6,783 nucleotides of DNA from Mobilicoccus sp032100225 (GCA_032100225.1 DAMDJY010000170.1:1-6783); one strand, 5' to 3'; shown: positions 1 to 6,421, counted from the stretch's first letter. The notes: generated by a model from the sequence alone, not told the origin. Numbers and translations: made by a program.

Positions 1-364
1 CCGCGCCGACACCCTGCGGGAGGTCTGCCGCCGCCTGAACGCACCCCTCTACGAGGTGGCCGCGAACGTCGAGGCCGTGGCCACCGAGCTCCTCGCCGAG
101 CGGCACCCCCAAGAACCCGTGCACGCCAACCTCGAGTTCTGGGCCGCGGTCATCCTCTCGTTCGCCGAGGTCCCCAGCTCGGCGTTCACCGCCCTGTTCG
201 CCTGCGCCCGCGCGGCAGGATGGTCGGCGCACATCCTCGAACAGAAGGGGCTGCGCTCCGTCATCCGCCCCCTGGCGGAGTACGACGGACCTGCCCCCCG
301 CCCGTTGACCTCGGTCAACGGCTGGGACGACACCCTCCGCGGCGCCCACCCCACCGACCACTGA
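1..364 (+). CDS. citA: Citrate synthase (second, actinobacterial type), C-terminal part; 5' end outside window
   Basis: Only the last 120 codons are present; the reading frame starts at base 2 and ends at TGA 362-364. Citrate synthase condenses acetyl-CoA with oxaloacetate to give citrate, in the cytoplasm, at TCA-cycle entry. The visible part carries the family's C-terminal block: NLEFW, then VPSSAFTALFACARAAGWSAH and an ILEQK...IRPLAEY segment, which align with E. coli GltA NVDFY...IPSSMFTVIFAMARTVGWIAH...ARP. The position matching catalytic Asp (GltA D362) is Glu here (codon 134-136), which may be normal for this subgroup. The two catalytic histidines lie upstream of the window. serC follows after 22 bp on the same strand, so the two are probably cotranscribed; mycobacteria also keep a citA near serC. 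A 2-methylcitrate synthase role cannot be excluded from this fragment. Confidence 0.88.
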   Translation, partial: RADTLREVCRRLNAPLYEVAANVEAVATELLAERHPQEPVHANLEFWAAVILSFAEVPSSAFTALFACARAAGWSAHILEQKGLRSVIRPLAEYDGPAPRPLTSVNGWDDTLRGAHPTDH

Positions 365-386
365 GCTCCTCCGAAAGGCCCACCCC

Positions 387-1502
387 ATGAGTAGCCTGGC
401 CATCCCCGCCGACCTCCTCCCCCAGGACGGCAGGTTCGGCAGCGGCCCGAGCAAGGTCCGCCCCGCACAGCTCGATGCGCTGGCCGGCCTCGGGTCGACC
501 CTCATGGGCACGTCGCACCGCCAGGCCCCCGTGCGCGGACTCGTCGGTGAGCTGCGGGCCGGTCTCGCCGACCTGTTCTCCCTGCCGGAGGGGTACGAGG
601 TCGTGCTGGGCAACGGCGGCTCGACGGCGTTCTGGGACGTCGCGACGTTCTCGCTGGTGCGCGAGCGGGCTCAGCACCTCGTGTTCGGGGAGTTCTCGAG
701 CAAGTTCGCCAAGGCCACCACCGCAGCACCGTTTCTCGCCGAGTCCTCCGTCATCCGTGCCGAACCCGGCTCCCTGGCGCAGCCGCACGCCGAGGACGTC
801 GACGTCTACGCCTGGCCACACAACGAGACCTCGACGGGCGTGATGGCGCCGGTTCGACGAGTCCCCGACGCCGGCGACCACGCTCTGGTGGTCGTCGATG
901 CGACCTCGGGCGCCGGCGGCCTGGCCGTGGACCTCGCCGAGACGGATGTCTACTACTTCGCCCCGCAGAAGTGCTTCGCCTCCGACGGCGGCCTGTGGAT
1001 CGCGATCATGTCGCCTGCCGCCCTTGCCCGCGTCGAAGAGATCTCTGCCTCCGGCCGCTGGATCCCCGCCTTCCTCGACCTCGGCACCGCCGTCAACAAC
1101 TCCCGCAAGGACCAGACCTACAACACCCCCGCGCTCGCGACCCTCGTGATGATGAACGAGCAGGTCAAGTGGCTCAACGACCAAGGCGGCCTGAGCTGGG
1201 CCACCTCCCGGACCGCGGACAGCGCCGCCCGGTTGTACGACTGGGCCGAGCATTCGGAGTTCGCGACCCCGTTCGTCACGGACGCCTCGGCCCGCTCCCA
1301 CGTCGTCGGCACCATCGACCTCGACGAGTCGATCGACGCGGCCGCGGTCATCGCCGCTCTGCGGGAGAACGGCATCGTCGACGTCGACCCCTACCGCAGC
1401 CTCGGCCGCAACCAGATCCGCGTGGCGATGTTCCCCGTCATCGACCCCGACGACGTCGAAGCCCTCACCCGTTGCGTCGACCACGTCGTCGGACAGCTCT
1501 GA
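387..1502 (+). CDS. serC: Phosphoserine aminotransferase
   Basis: A 371-residue PLP enzyme of normal length that converts 3-phosphohydroxypyruvate and glutamate to O-phosphoserine and 2-oxoglutarate, the second step of serine biosynthesis; SerC can also act in pyridoxal phosphate synthesis. It is a cytoplasmic class V (fold-type I) aminotransferase. Visible motifs: FGSGPSK near residues 17-23, SHRQ 43-46, GNGGST 75-80 for phosphate binding, HNETSTG 145-151, VVVDATSGAGG with Asp171 expected under the PLP ring nitrogen, and YYFAPQKCFASDGG with Lys195 as the Schiff-base lysine. A late SLGRNQIRVAMFP segment carries the carboxylate-binding arginine. The sequence is of the actinobacterial SerC type. 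The ATG is supported by GAAAGG at 373-378, 8 nt upstream, and by the short 22-bp gap after the citrate synthase stop. No U-rich intrinsic terminator follows on this strand. Confidence 0.95.
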   Translation: MSSLAIPADLLPQDGRFGSGPSKVRPAQLDALAGLGSTLMGTSHRQAPVRGLVGELRAGLADLFSLPEGYEVVLGNGGSTAFWDVATFSLVRERAQHLVFGEFSSKFAKATTAAPFLAESSVIRAEPGSLAQPHAEDVDVYAWPHNETSTGVMAPVRRVPDAGDHALVVVDATSGAGGLAVDLAETDVYYFAPQKCFASDGGLWIAIMSPAALARVEEISASGRWIPAFLDLGTAVNNSRKDQTYNTPALATLVMMNEQVKWLNDQGGLSWATSRTADSAARLYDWAEHSEFATPFVTDASARSHVVGTIDLDESIDAAAVIAALRENGIVDVDPYRSLGRNQIRVAMFPVIDPDDVEALTRCVDHVVGQL

Positions 1503-1551
1503 CCCAGCGCCCTTGACACCTCGATCCGGCCTGCATCTCCGGGGGAGACGA

Positions 1552-1663
1552 GACGTAACGCGATAAGGACTACCAAGAGAGACGTTCTGGCGAGGCTGCA
1601 GCGCTCCGACCAGCACGTCTTGGATCGTGGACACGCTCTTAGTAGTCCGTATCGCGCTACGTC
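1552..1663. repeat. Long nested imperfect inverted repeat in the convergent intergenic region
   Basis: Bases 1552-1579 and 1636-1663 are inverted copies over 28 positions with three mismatches (1558/1657, 1566/1649, 1574/1641). Inside them, 1580-1590 (agacgttctgg) and 1610-1620 (ccagcacgtct) form a second inverted pair with one mismatch, and the centre 1595-1602 is the palindrome gctgcagc. The whole is about 112 bp and holds no convincing ORF. Two of the three outer mismatches are C/A on the plus strand, and hence G-U wobbles if the minus strand is transcribed. It lies between the 3' end of serC and the minus-strand permease terminator. It could be a miniature transposable element, a pair of transposon ends, a structured RNA, or a transcription barrier between convergent genes. 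I cannot choose between these. Confidence 0.7.
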
Positions 1664-1690
1664 GCAGAGCCCTCCTCCCGGACCAGCGCA

Positions 1691-1731
1691 GAAAACGACA
1701 CCAGGCGAGCCGGAAGCTCGCCTGGTGTCGT
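1691..1731 (-). terminator. Intrinsic terminator of the permease/micropeptide operon
   Basis: A perfect 16-bp stem (1695-1710 with 1716-1731) encloses a 5-nt loop (1711-1715). Read on the minus strand the loop is TTCCG and the stem is followed directly by TTTTC (counting the terminal stem base's neighbour at 1694-1691). It lies 15 nt beyond the stop of the small ORF at 1747. On the plus strand no T-run follows the stem, so its polarity is minus; it may still slow serC read-through. Confidence 0.88.
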
Positions 1732-1746
1732 GTGGAGGTGCTGGGT

Positions 1747-1830
1747 CTAGAGCATGGGGCCGATCGCGACGGTGAAGAGCATCGCGAAGAGCGCGATGAT
1801 GACGACGATGCGGCGGGTACGAGGAGTCAT
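1747..1830 (-). CDS. 27-residue single-span membrane micropeptide, coupled to the purine permease
   Basis: This ORF reads ATG at 1830-1828 to TAG at 1749-1747. The peptide begins MTPRTRRIVVII and ends TVAIGPML. Three arginines in the first seven residues precede about 20 hydrophobic residues, which predicts one transmembrane helix with the N-terminus inside (positive-inside rule). AAGGTG (1836-1841) lies 5 nt before the ATG, and the ATG is only 12 nt after the permease TGA. The operon terminator starts 15 nt after its stop. These features together (ribosome site, spacing, peptide physics, position before the terminator) make it a credible gene despite its size. I do not recognise a named family. 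A role as a small subunit or stabiliser of the permease is inferred from context, by analogy with the small subunits known for some other bacterial transporters. Confidence 0.72.
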   Translation of the reverse strand: MTPRTRRIVVIIALFAMLFTVAIGPML

Positions 1831-1835
1831 GACAT

Positions 1836-1841
1836 CACCTT
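1836..1841 (-). promoter_or_regulatory. Ribosome binding site of the micropeptide gene
   Basis: The minus strand reads TGA-CAAGGTGATGTC-ATG. AAGGTG begins one base after the permease stop codon and stands 5 nt from the micropeptide ATG. The layout allows ribosomes ending the permease to restart here, and it is the main evidence that the 27-codon ORF is translated. Confidence 0.65.
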
Positions 1842-1842
1842 G

Positions 1843-3324
1843 TCACTGGACCCCGAGAAGGGCCTTGATCGGGTCGATGGCGAAGTAGAGCACGAACAGC
1901 ACCGTGATGAGCCACATGAGCGGGTGCAGCTGGCGGGCGTGGCCACGGGCGATCTTGATGACGACGTACGTCACGAACCCGGCGCCGATGCCGGCGGTGA
2001 TGGAGTACGTGAACGGCATGAGCACGATGGTGAGGAACGCCGGGATGGCGATGTCGAGGTCGTGCCAGTCGATGCCGGTGACCTGCTGCATCATCAAGAA
2101 GCCGACGACGACGAGCGCGGGGGTCGCGGCCTCGTAGGGCACGATCGCCGCGAGCGGCGCGAAGAACATCGTCGCGAAGAACATCAGACCCGTGACGACA
2201 CTGGCGAGGCCCGTGCGGGCACCCTCACCGACGCCGGAGGCGGACTCGATGTAGGCCGTGTTGCTCGAGACGCTGCCCATACCGCCGGCGACGGCCGCGA
2301 GGGAGTCGATGACGAGGATGCGCTGGCTGCCCGGCGGGTTGCCCTCCTCGTCCAGGAGGCCGGCCTCGGCGCCGATGGCGACCATGGTGCCCATCGTGTC
2401 GAAGAAGTCGGCCAGCATCAGGGTGAAGATCATGAGGCAGGCGGCGACGACACCAAGGTTGGTGAACGAGCCGAGCAGGTTGAACTGGCCGAGGAGGCCG
2501 AGGTCGGGCAGCTCGAAGATGTGGGTCGGCAGCGCGGGAACGTTGAGGCCCCACCCGGTCGGGTTGACCGTCTTGCCGCCGACGGACTGCGGCCCGACGT
2601 GCAGGACGGCTTCGAGCACGATGGCGAGGATGGTGCCGCCGATGATGCCGTAGAGGATCGATCCGGCGACTCCGCGCACCATCATGACGACGATGGCGAG
2701 CAGCACGATGACGAAGACGACGGTGGGCCAGCCTGCGAGAAAGCCGCCGACGCCGAGCTCGAGCGGGGTGGCGGGTGCTTTGCGCACGATGCCGGCGTCG
2801 AACAGGCCGACGAGGGTGATGAACAGCCCCAGCCCCACGGAGATCGCGGTCTTGAGCTGCGCCGGAATCGCGTGGAACACGGCGCGGCGGAACCCGGTGA
2901 GCACGAGCACGAGGATGACGAGACCCTCCATGACGACGAGGCCCATGGCGTCGGCCCAGGTCATGGTGGGCAGTGCCGCCACGCCGAACGCGACGAACGC
3001 GTTGAGGCCCAGGCCCGCGGCGAGCGCGAGCGGGTAGTTGGCGACGACGCCCATGAGGATCGACATGACACCCGCGATGAACGCGGTGCCGGCGGCGACC
3101 ATCGCGAGGTTGGGCTGGGTGCCGCCTCCGAGGAACTGGCCGGTGCCGTCGGGCACGGTGCCGATGATCAGGGGGTTGAGGACGACGATGTACGCCATCG
3201 TGAAGAAGGTGGCGAATCCGCCGCGGATCTCGCGGGCGACAGTGGACCCGCGTTCGGTGATCCGGAAGAAGCGGTCGAGGCCGCCTCCGGCTGTGCGGGT
3301 GGCCGTCTCCGTTGTGCTCGACAT
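1843..3324 (-). CDS. NCS2 family purine (adenine/guanine/hypoxanthine) permease, AzgA-like
   Basis: A 493-residue polytopic inner-membrane protein, expected to import purine bases for salvage by proton symport, as known for the AzgA/PbuG/PurP group. Family signatures in order: RGGFATFFTMAYIVVLNP (34-51), LAAGLGLNAFVAF (101-113), DFFDTMGTMVAIGAEAGLLD (306-325), and GSVSSNTAYIESASGVGEG (350-368). The acidic residues of the DFFDT and YIES motifs correspond to those that line the purine site in this family. Hydrophobic segments run through the whole length, consistent with about 12-14 spans. A cytoplasmic N-terminus (FFRITERGSTVAREIRGG) is typical. The ATG at 3324-3322 has no clear Shine-Dalgarno but sits 7 nt after a -10-like TATTCT, which suggests a leaderless mRNA. 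A micropeptide gene and terminator follow. Exact substrate (hypoxanthine/guanine versus adenine) cannot be read from the sequence. Confidence 0.93.
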   Translation of the reverse strand: MSSTTETATRTAGGGLDRFFRITERGSTVAREIRGGFATFFTMAYIVVLNPLIIGTVPDGTGQFLGGGTQPNLAMVAAGTAFIAGVMSILMGVVANYPLALAAGLGLNAFVAFGVAALPTMTWADAMGLVVMEGLVILVLVLTGFRRAVFHAIPAQLKTAISVGLGLFITLVGLFDAGIVRKAPATPLELGVGGFLAGWPTVVFVIVLLAIVVMMVRGVAGSILYGIIGGTILAIVLEAVLHVGPQSVGGKTVNPTGWGLNVPALPTHIFELPDLGLLGQFNLLGSFTNLGVVAACLMIFTLMLADFFDTMGTMVAIGAEAGLLDEEGNPPGSQRILVIDSLAAVAGGMGSVSSNTAYIESASGVGEGARTGLASVVTGLMFFATMFFAPLAAIVPYEAATPALVVVGFLMMQQVTGIDWHDLDIAIPAFLTIVLMPFTYSITAGIGAGFVTYVVIKIARGHARQLHPLMWLITVLFVLYFAIDPIKALLGVQ

Positions 3325-3331
3325 GCGGCAC

Positions 3332-3359
3332 AGAATAAGTGGCGCAGGCCGATGGTCAT
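3332..3359 (-). promoter_or_regulatory. Putative leaderless promoter of the purine permease
   Basis: On the minus strand, ATGACC (3359-3354, four of six matches to TTGACA) and TATTCT (3337-3332) are separated by 16 bp. TATTCT ends 7 nt before the permease ATG, so transcription would start at or beside the A of the start codon. The lack of a Shine-Dalgarno in the same stretch agrees with this. The rest of the 160-bp gap (3325-3484) shows no ORF and no strong terminator for the upstream DUF3027 gene, so read-through into the permease is possible. Confidence 0.42.
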
Positions 3360-3484
3360 GACGCGCCGCCGAGGATCGGGACGTCCGACCCAGTCACACG
3401 CGACGTCAGATACCGCCGCGAAAGCCGCTCAGCATCGGCGACCACAAGCGACGAACCGGGCCGCTCGCCACGCCATTGCCTGGC

Positions 3485-4222
3485 TCAGGCCATCACGTCG
3501 ACGGCGAGCTCATCGAGCACGGGAGCCGAGGCCTCCTGGCGGGGGCGGCGATTCACGTCCGACTCACTGTGGGCGCCGCAGCCGTGGTCGAGGGAGACGA
3601 CGTTGCCGTCCGAGGGCGACCAGGCGTTGGCGCAGACACCGAACATCGAGCGCAGCGCGCCGGCCAGCGGCAGGTAGTACCCGCATGAAGTGCACAACTC
3701 GTGAGCCTTTTGCGCAACCTCGGCGTCGGGGCCGTGCTCGCCGTCGTACCACCGCTGAGCTGCGGCGTCGCGGCCCTCGGCGGACAGAACCCGCGGGCGC
3801 CCGAGTCCGAGCTCGAACAACGCCATGCGGTCGACGTCCTCCTCACCCGTGGCCTCGTAGCCGGCCTCGAGGTTGGGGTCGTCCTCGTTGTAGGGCAGCA
3901 CGTCACCGGCGCCGATGTCGCCCGGCGCAAGTCGCTGCTCGTACGGCACCCATGCGGGCGCGAGGATCGCAGCCTCACCGGGCAGCAGGTTGGTCTCGCA
4001 CACCGTCACCTTGCGGCTGCGGGAGACCCGCGCCACCACGACGACCCACCGCCACCCGCGGTAGGCAGGCGTGGCGCAGGCGAAGGAGTGCGTCGCGAGA
4101 CGCTCGTCCTCCATCGTCATGCCGAGGTGCTCACCGACCGCGCCCGGCTCGGCGATGCTCTCGGCCGCCTCCCGGGCGAGGTCGATCGCGTCGGCGAGAG
4201 TCGTGTCGTTCTTGATGACCAT
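3485..4222 (-). CDS. DUF3027 domain protein with putative zinc ribbon
   Basis: A 245-residue protein of the actinobacterial DUF3027 family, whose molecular role is unknown to me. The N-terminal two thirds contain the conserved GWRWVVVVARV (57-67), TVCETNLLPGEAAILAPAW (73-91) and GDIGAGDVLP (101-110) blocks. The C-terminal third has CTSCGYYLPLAG (177-188), GVCANAWSPSDGNVVSLDHG (195-214) and CGAHSE (215-220). Cys177, Cys180, Cys197 and Cys215 (with His213/His218 nearby) look like a four-ligand zinc site. No signal peptide or membrane span is seen, so it is probably cytoplasmic. The ATG lies one base after the TGA of the cold-shock gene (TGACATG), so translation is almost certainly coupled; GGGG just upstream may assist. 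The tight pairing with a nucleic-acid-binding CSD protein suggests an RNA- or transcription-related role, but this is inference from context. Confidence 0.9.
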   Translation of the reverse strand: MVIKNDTTLADAIDLAREAAESIAEPGAVGEHLGMTMEDERLATHSFACATPAYRGWRWVVVVARVSRSRKVTVCETNLLPGEAAILAPAWVPYEQRLAPGDIGAGDVLPYNEDDPNLEAGYEATGEEDVDRMALFELGLGRPRVLSAEGRDAAAQRWYDGEHGPDAEVAQKAHELCTSCGYYLPLAGALRSMFGVCANAWSPSDGNVVSLDHGCGAHSESDVNRRPRQEASAPVLDELAVDVMA

Positions 4223-4223
4223 G

Positions 4224-4622
4224 TCAGGCCCCGTCGAGTTGTCCGGCGACCGCCCTCAGGACGGACGCGACCTTGGCCGCCTCACGCTTGTCGGGGTAAC
4301 GGCCCCGATGAAAGTCGTTCGACGTTGAGTCCAGCAGCTTGATGAGGTCCTCGACGATGACGGCCATCTGCTCGGCGGGCATGCGGTGTTTCGCATGCTG
4401 CGCCTCGGCGACCGACGGCGTTCGTTCGAGGACCGTGACGTGCATCGCCTGGGCGCCCTTGCGGCCCTGGGCAACGCTGTAGTCGATCCGGGTCCCGCCC
4501 TTGAGCGTGGTGACTCCCGATGGCAAGGCAGCGGCGGGAAGGAACAGGTCCTGCCCGTCGTCTCCGTTGACGAAACCGAACCCTTTGTCGGCGTCGTAGA
4601 ACTTGACCTTGCCTGTCGGCAC
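4224..4622 (-). CDS. Cold-shock-domain protein with C-terminal extension
   Basis: A 132-residue protein, about twice the length of a standard Csp. Residues 1-66 form a cold-shock OB-fold: GKVKFYDADKGFGFV holds RNP1 (KGFGFV, 13-18), and DLFLP (25-29) stands where RNP2 normally reads VFVH, so the usual His is Pro. Residues 70-132 form a separate extension, mostly predicted helical (MPAEQMAVIVEDLIKLLDST, then REAAKVASVLRAVAGQL), of the kind seen in actinobacterial paralogues next to DUF3027 genes. Single-stranded RNA/DNA binding is expected from the fold. The start is GTG (4622-4620), fixed by GAGAAGG at 4635-4629 six nt upstream and by the MPTGKVKF beginning; the GTG at 4629-4627 is in another frame. 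Its stop is one base from the DUF3027 ATG, so the two form a coupled operon. I avoid a csp letter because naming differs between species. Confidence 0.92.
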   Translation of the reverse strand: MPTGKVKFYDADKGFGFVNGDDGQDLFLPAAALPSGVTTLKGGTRIDYSVAQGRKGAQAMHVTVLERTPSVAEAQHAKHRMPAEQMAVIVEDLIKLLDSTSNDFHRGRYPDKREAAKVASVLRAVAGQLDGA

Positions 4623-4628
4623 CGTTCA

Positions 4629-4635
4629 CCTTCTC
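4629..4635 (-). promoter_or_regulatory. Ribosome binding site fixing the GTG start of the cold-shock gene
   Basis: The minus strand reads GAGAAGG-TGAACG-GTG. The purine-rich heptamer is 6 nt from GTG 4622-4620 and selects this start. An out-of-frame GTG at 4629-4627 falls inside the spacer/site and would be too close to use it. Confidence 0.7.
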
Positions 4636-4647
4636 GCTCGTGGACGT

Positions 4648-4668
4648 CCCGCGCCGGATCCCGGCGGG
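4648..4668 (-). repeat. Small GC-rich hairpin in the cold-shock gene leader
   Basis: Bases 4648-4657 (cccgcgccgg) and 4661-4668 (ccggcggg) can pair as an 8-bp stem with a 2-nt bulge and a 3-nt loop. It lies 13-19 nt above the ribosome binding site. Leaders of cold-shock mRNAs are often structured, so it may modulate translation. In DNA this GC-rich, however, such short hairpins also arise by chance. A TAGCCT (4681-4676, minus) further up could be a -10 element, but no matching -35 is visible. Confidence 0.25.
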
Positions 4669-4691
4669 TACGACCAGGCTAGCGCGTGCGA

Positions 4692-4740
4692 GCGACGCAG
4701 AATCCGCCCGCGGGAAGCATCTCCCGCGGGCGGACGTCGC
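4692..4740 (-). terminator. GC-rich terminator-like hairpin after the acyl-CoA synthetase
   Basis: Bases 4703-4715 and 4722-4734 form a perfect 13-bp stem around a 6-nt loop. A further 6-bp pairing (4692-4697 with 4735-4740) extends it, with a 5-nt bulge on one side. It begins 11 nt after the synthetase stop at 4752, so it is placed to end that transcript and insulate the cold-shock/DUF3027 operon. The downstream (minus) flank has only TTCT rather than a true U-tract, as is common for actinobacterial terminators. Confidence 0.7.
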
Positions 4741-4751
4741 GACGGTCCTGT

Positions 4752-6380
4752 TCAGCTCTCCAGGCCGAGGAGCTTGACGGCCTCGGTGCGCATCTCGATC
4801 TTGCGGATCTTGCCGGTGACCGTCATCGGGAACGAGTCGACGCAGTGCACGTAACGCGGCACCTTGTAGTGCGCGAGCTTGCCGGCAGAGAACTCCTTGA
4901 TGTCCTCGGCGGTGATCTCACCGTGGCCGGCCTTGGTGACGATCCACGCCATGAGCTCCTCGCCGTACTTCTCGTCGGGAACGCCCACGACGGAGACGTC
5001 GGCGATGCCGGGGTGGCCGTAGAGAAACTCCTCGATCTCGCGCGGGTAGATGTTCTCGCCGCCGCGGATGACCATGTCCTTGATGCGGCCGACGATCGTG
5101 CAGTAGCCGTCCTCGTCCATCGTGGCGAGGTCACCGGTGTGCATCCAGCCATCGGCGTCGATGGCTTCGGCCGTCTTCTCCGGCGCATTCCAGTACCCCG
5201 TCATCACCGAGTAGCCGCGGGTGCAGAACTCGCCCGGCATTCCGCGCGGGACGGTCTCACCGGTGCCGGGGTCGACGACCTTGATCTCGAGGTGCGGCAT
5301 CACGCGCCCGACGGTCTCGGTGCGGCGCCGCAGATCGTCGTCGCTGCGCGTCGACGTGGACACCGGCGAGGTCTCGGTCATGCCGTAGTTGATGGCGACC
5401 TCGGCCATGTTCATGCGGTCGATAACCTTCTTCATCACCTCGACCGGGCACGGCGAGCCGGCCATGATGCCGCTGCGCAGGGTGGACAGGTCGTAGTCGC
5501 CGTCGTCGATGAGGTCGAGCTCGGCGATGAACATCGTGGGCACGCCGTGCAACACCGTGCAGTGTTCCTTGGAGACGGCTTCGAGCGCCGACTGCGGCGT
5601 GAACGTGGGTGCCGGGATGACCATGCACGAGCCGTGCGTCGTGCTCGCGAGGTTGCCCATCACCATGCCGAAGCAGTGGTAGAAGGGCACCGGAATGCAC
5701 AGGCGGTCGTTCTCGGTGAGGTGGATCATCTCGCCGACGAAGAACCCGTTGTTGAGGATGTTGCGGTGCGACAGCGTGGCGCCCTTGGGGAATCCCGTGG
5801 TGCCAGAGGTGTACTGAATATTGATGGGCTGATCCGGGGTCAGCGACGCAAGCACCTGCGCCACGCGCTCGTCCTCGACCGACTCCCCTGCCGCGTACAG
5901 CTCGTCCCAGCTCGTGTCACCGATGTAGAAGGCGCGCTCGAGGGTGTCGCGCTTGGGCAGCGTCTGCTCGACCATCTGCTTGTACGTGGAGTTCTTGTAC
6001 TCGACGGCGCTGAAGATCATGCGCATGCCCGACTGCTCCACCACGTAGTCGAGCTCGTGGGTGCGGTAGGCCGGGTTGACGTTGACCAGCACCACGCCGA
6101 CCTTGGCCGTCGCGTACTGCAGCAGCGTCCACTCGGGGCAGTTGGGCGACCAGATGCCCACGCGGTCGCCGACCTCCAGACCGATTCCGAGGAGCCCCTT
6201 GGCCAGGCGATTCACGTCGGCGTCGAACTCGGCGTAGGTCCACCGACGCCCGCTGGGCACGTCGACGAGAGCATCGCGCTCGCCGAACTTCGACACCGTT
6301 CGCTCCAGGTTGGCGCCGATCGTCTCCTCGAGGAGAGGGGTGTCGGTTTCACCCTGGGCGTAGGACGGGGCAGCGGACAT
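4752..6380 (-). CDS. AMP-forming acyl-CoA synthetase (FadD-like)
   Basis: A 542-residue member of the ANL (adenylate-forming) superfamily that activates a carboxylic acid, probably a fatty acid, with ATP and then CoA. Motifs in order: P-loop YTSGTTGFPKG (190-200) followed by LSHRN, PVPFYHCFG (230-238), NYGMTETSP (331-339), GWMHTGDLA (411-419) with the ribose-binding Asp417, GRIKDMVIRGGENIYPREIE (431-450) spanning the hinge, and PMTVTGKIRK (518-527) with Lys524, the adenylation lysine. Length and motifs match medium/long-chain acyl-CoA synthetases of the FadD type; no fused carrier or reductase domain exists, and no signal peptide. The ATG is strongly supported by GGAGGT (6393-6388), 7 nt upstream. 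No beta-oxidation or polyketide genes are adjacent, so the chain length and pathway cannot be assigned. It is transcribed alone, toward its hairpin terminator, divergent from the helicase-associated gene. Confidence 0.93.
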   Translation of the reverse strand: MSAAPSYAQGETDTPLLEETIGANLERTVSKFGERDALVDVPSGRRWTYAEFDADVNRLAKGLLGIGLEVGDRVGIWSPNCPEWTLLQYATAKVGVVLVNVNPAYRTHELDYVVEQSGMRMIFSAVEYKNSTYKQMVEQTLPKRDTLERAFYIGDTSWDELYAAGESVEDERVAQVLASLTPDQPINIQYTSGTTGFPKGATLSHRNILNNGFFVGEMIHLTENDRLCIPVPFYHCFGMVMGNLASTTHGSCMVIPAPTFTPQSALEAVSKEHCTVLHGVPTMFIAELDLIDDGDYDLSTLRSGIMAGSPCPVEVMKKVIDRMNMAEVAINYGMTETSPVSTSTRSDDDLRRRTETVGRVMPHLEIKVVDPGTGETVPRGMPGEFCTRGYSVMTGYWNAPEKTAEAIDADGWMHTGDLATMDEDGYCTIVGRIKDMVIRGGENIYPREIEEFLYGHPGIADVSVVGVPDEKYGEELMAWIVTKAGHGEITAEDIKEFSAGKLAHYKVPRYVHCVDSFPMTVTGKIRKIEMRTEAVKLLGLES

Positions 6381-6421
6381 AGAAAGGACCTCCGAGCACG
6401 GCGATGTGATGGTCGTCTCTC

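Noticed and set aside
1513..1518. Perfect TTGACA (-35 consensus) just after serC
   Set aside because: No -10-like TAnnnT is found 16-18 bp downstream and no gene or clear RNA follows, so a single hexamer is not enough.
315..1634. 439-codon open frame on the minus strand
   Set aside because: It is antisense to serC and the end of citA, with G/V/R/D-rich shadow composition and no motifs. It also crosses the inverted-repeat region.
1541..1680. True Tn3-type terminal repeats flanking the nested inverted repeat
   Set aside because: The right side lacks a matching GGGG terminus and I find no convincing 5-bp target duplication, so I kept it as an unclassified inverted repeat.
3478..3490. gcctg-agc-caggc hairpin over the DUF3027 stop codon as a terminator
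   Set aside because: The stem is only 5 bp with no U-run after it; such short GC stems are common by chance here.
1627..4215. 862-codon open frame on the plus strand
   Set aside because: It is antisense to the permease and DUF3027 genes, which have full family motifs. Its product is low-complexity, rich in D, H, E and R, as expected from the opposite strand of GC-rich coding DNA.
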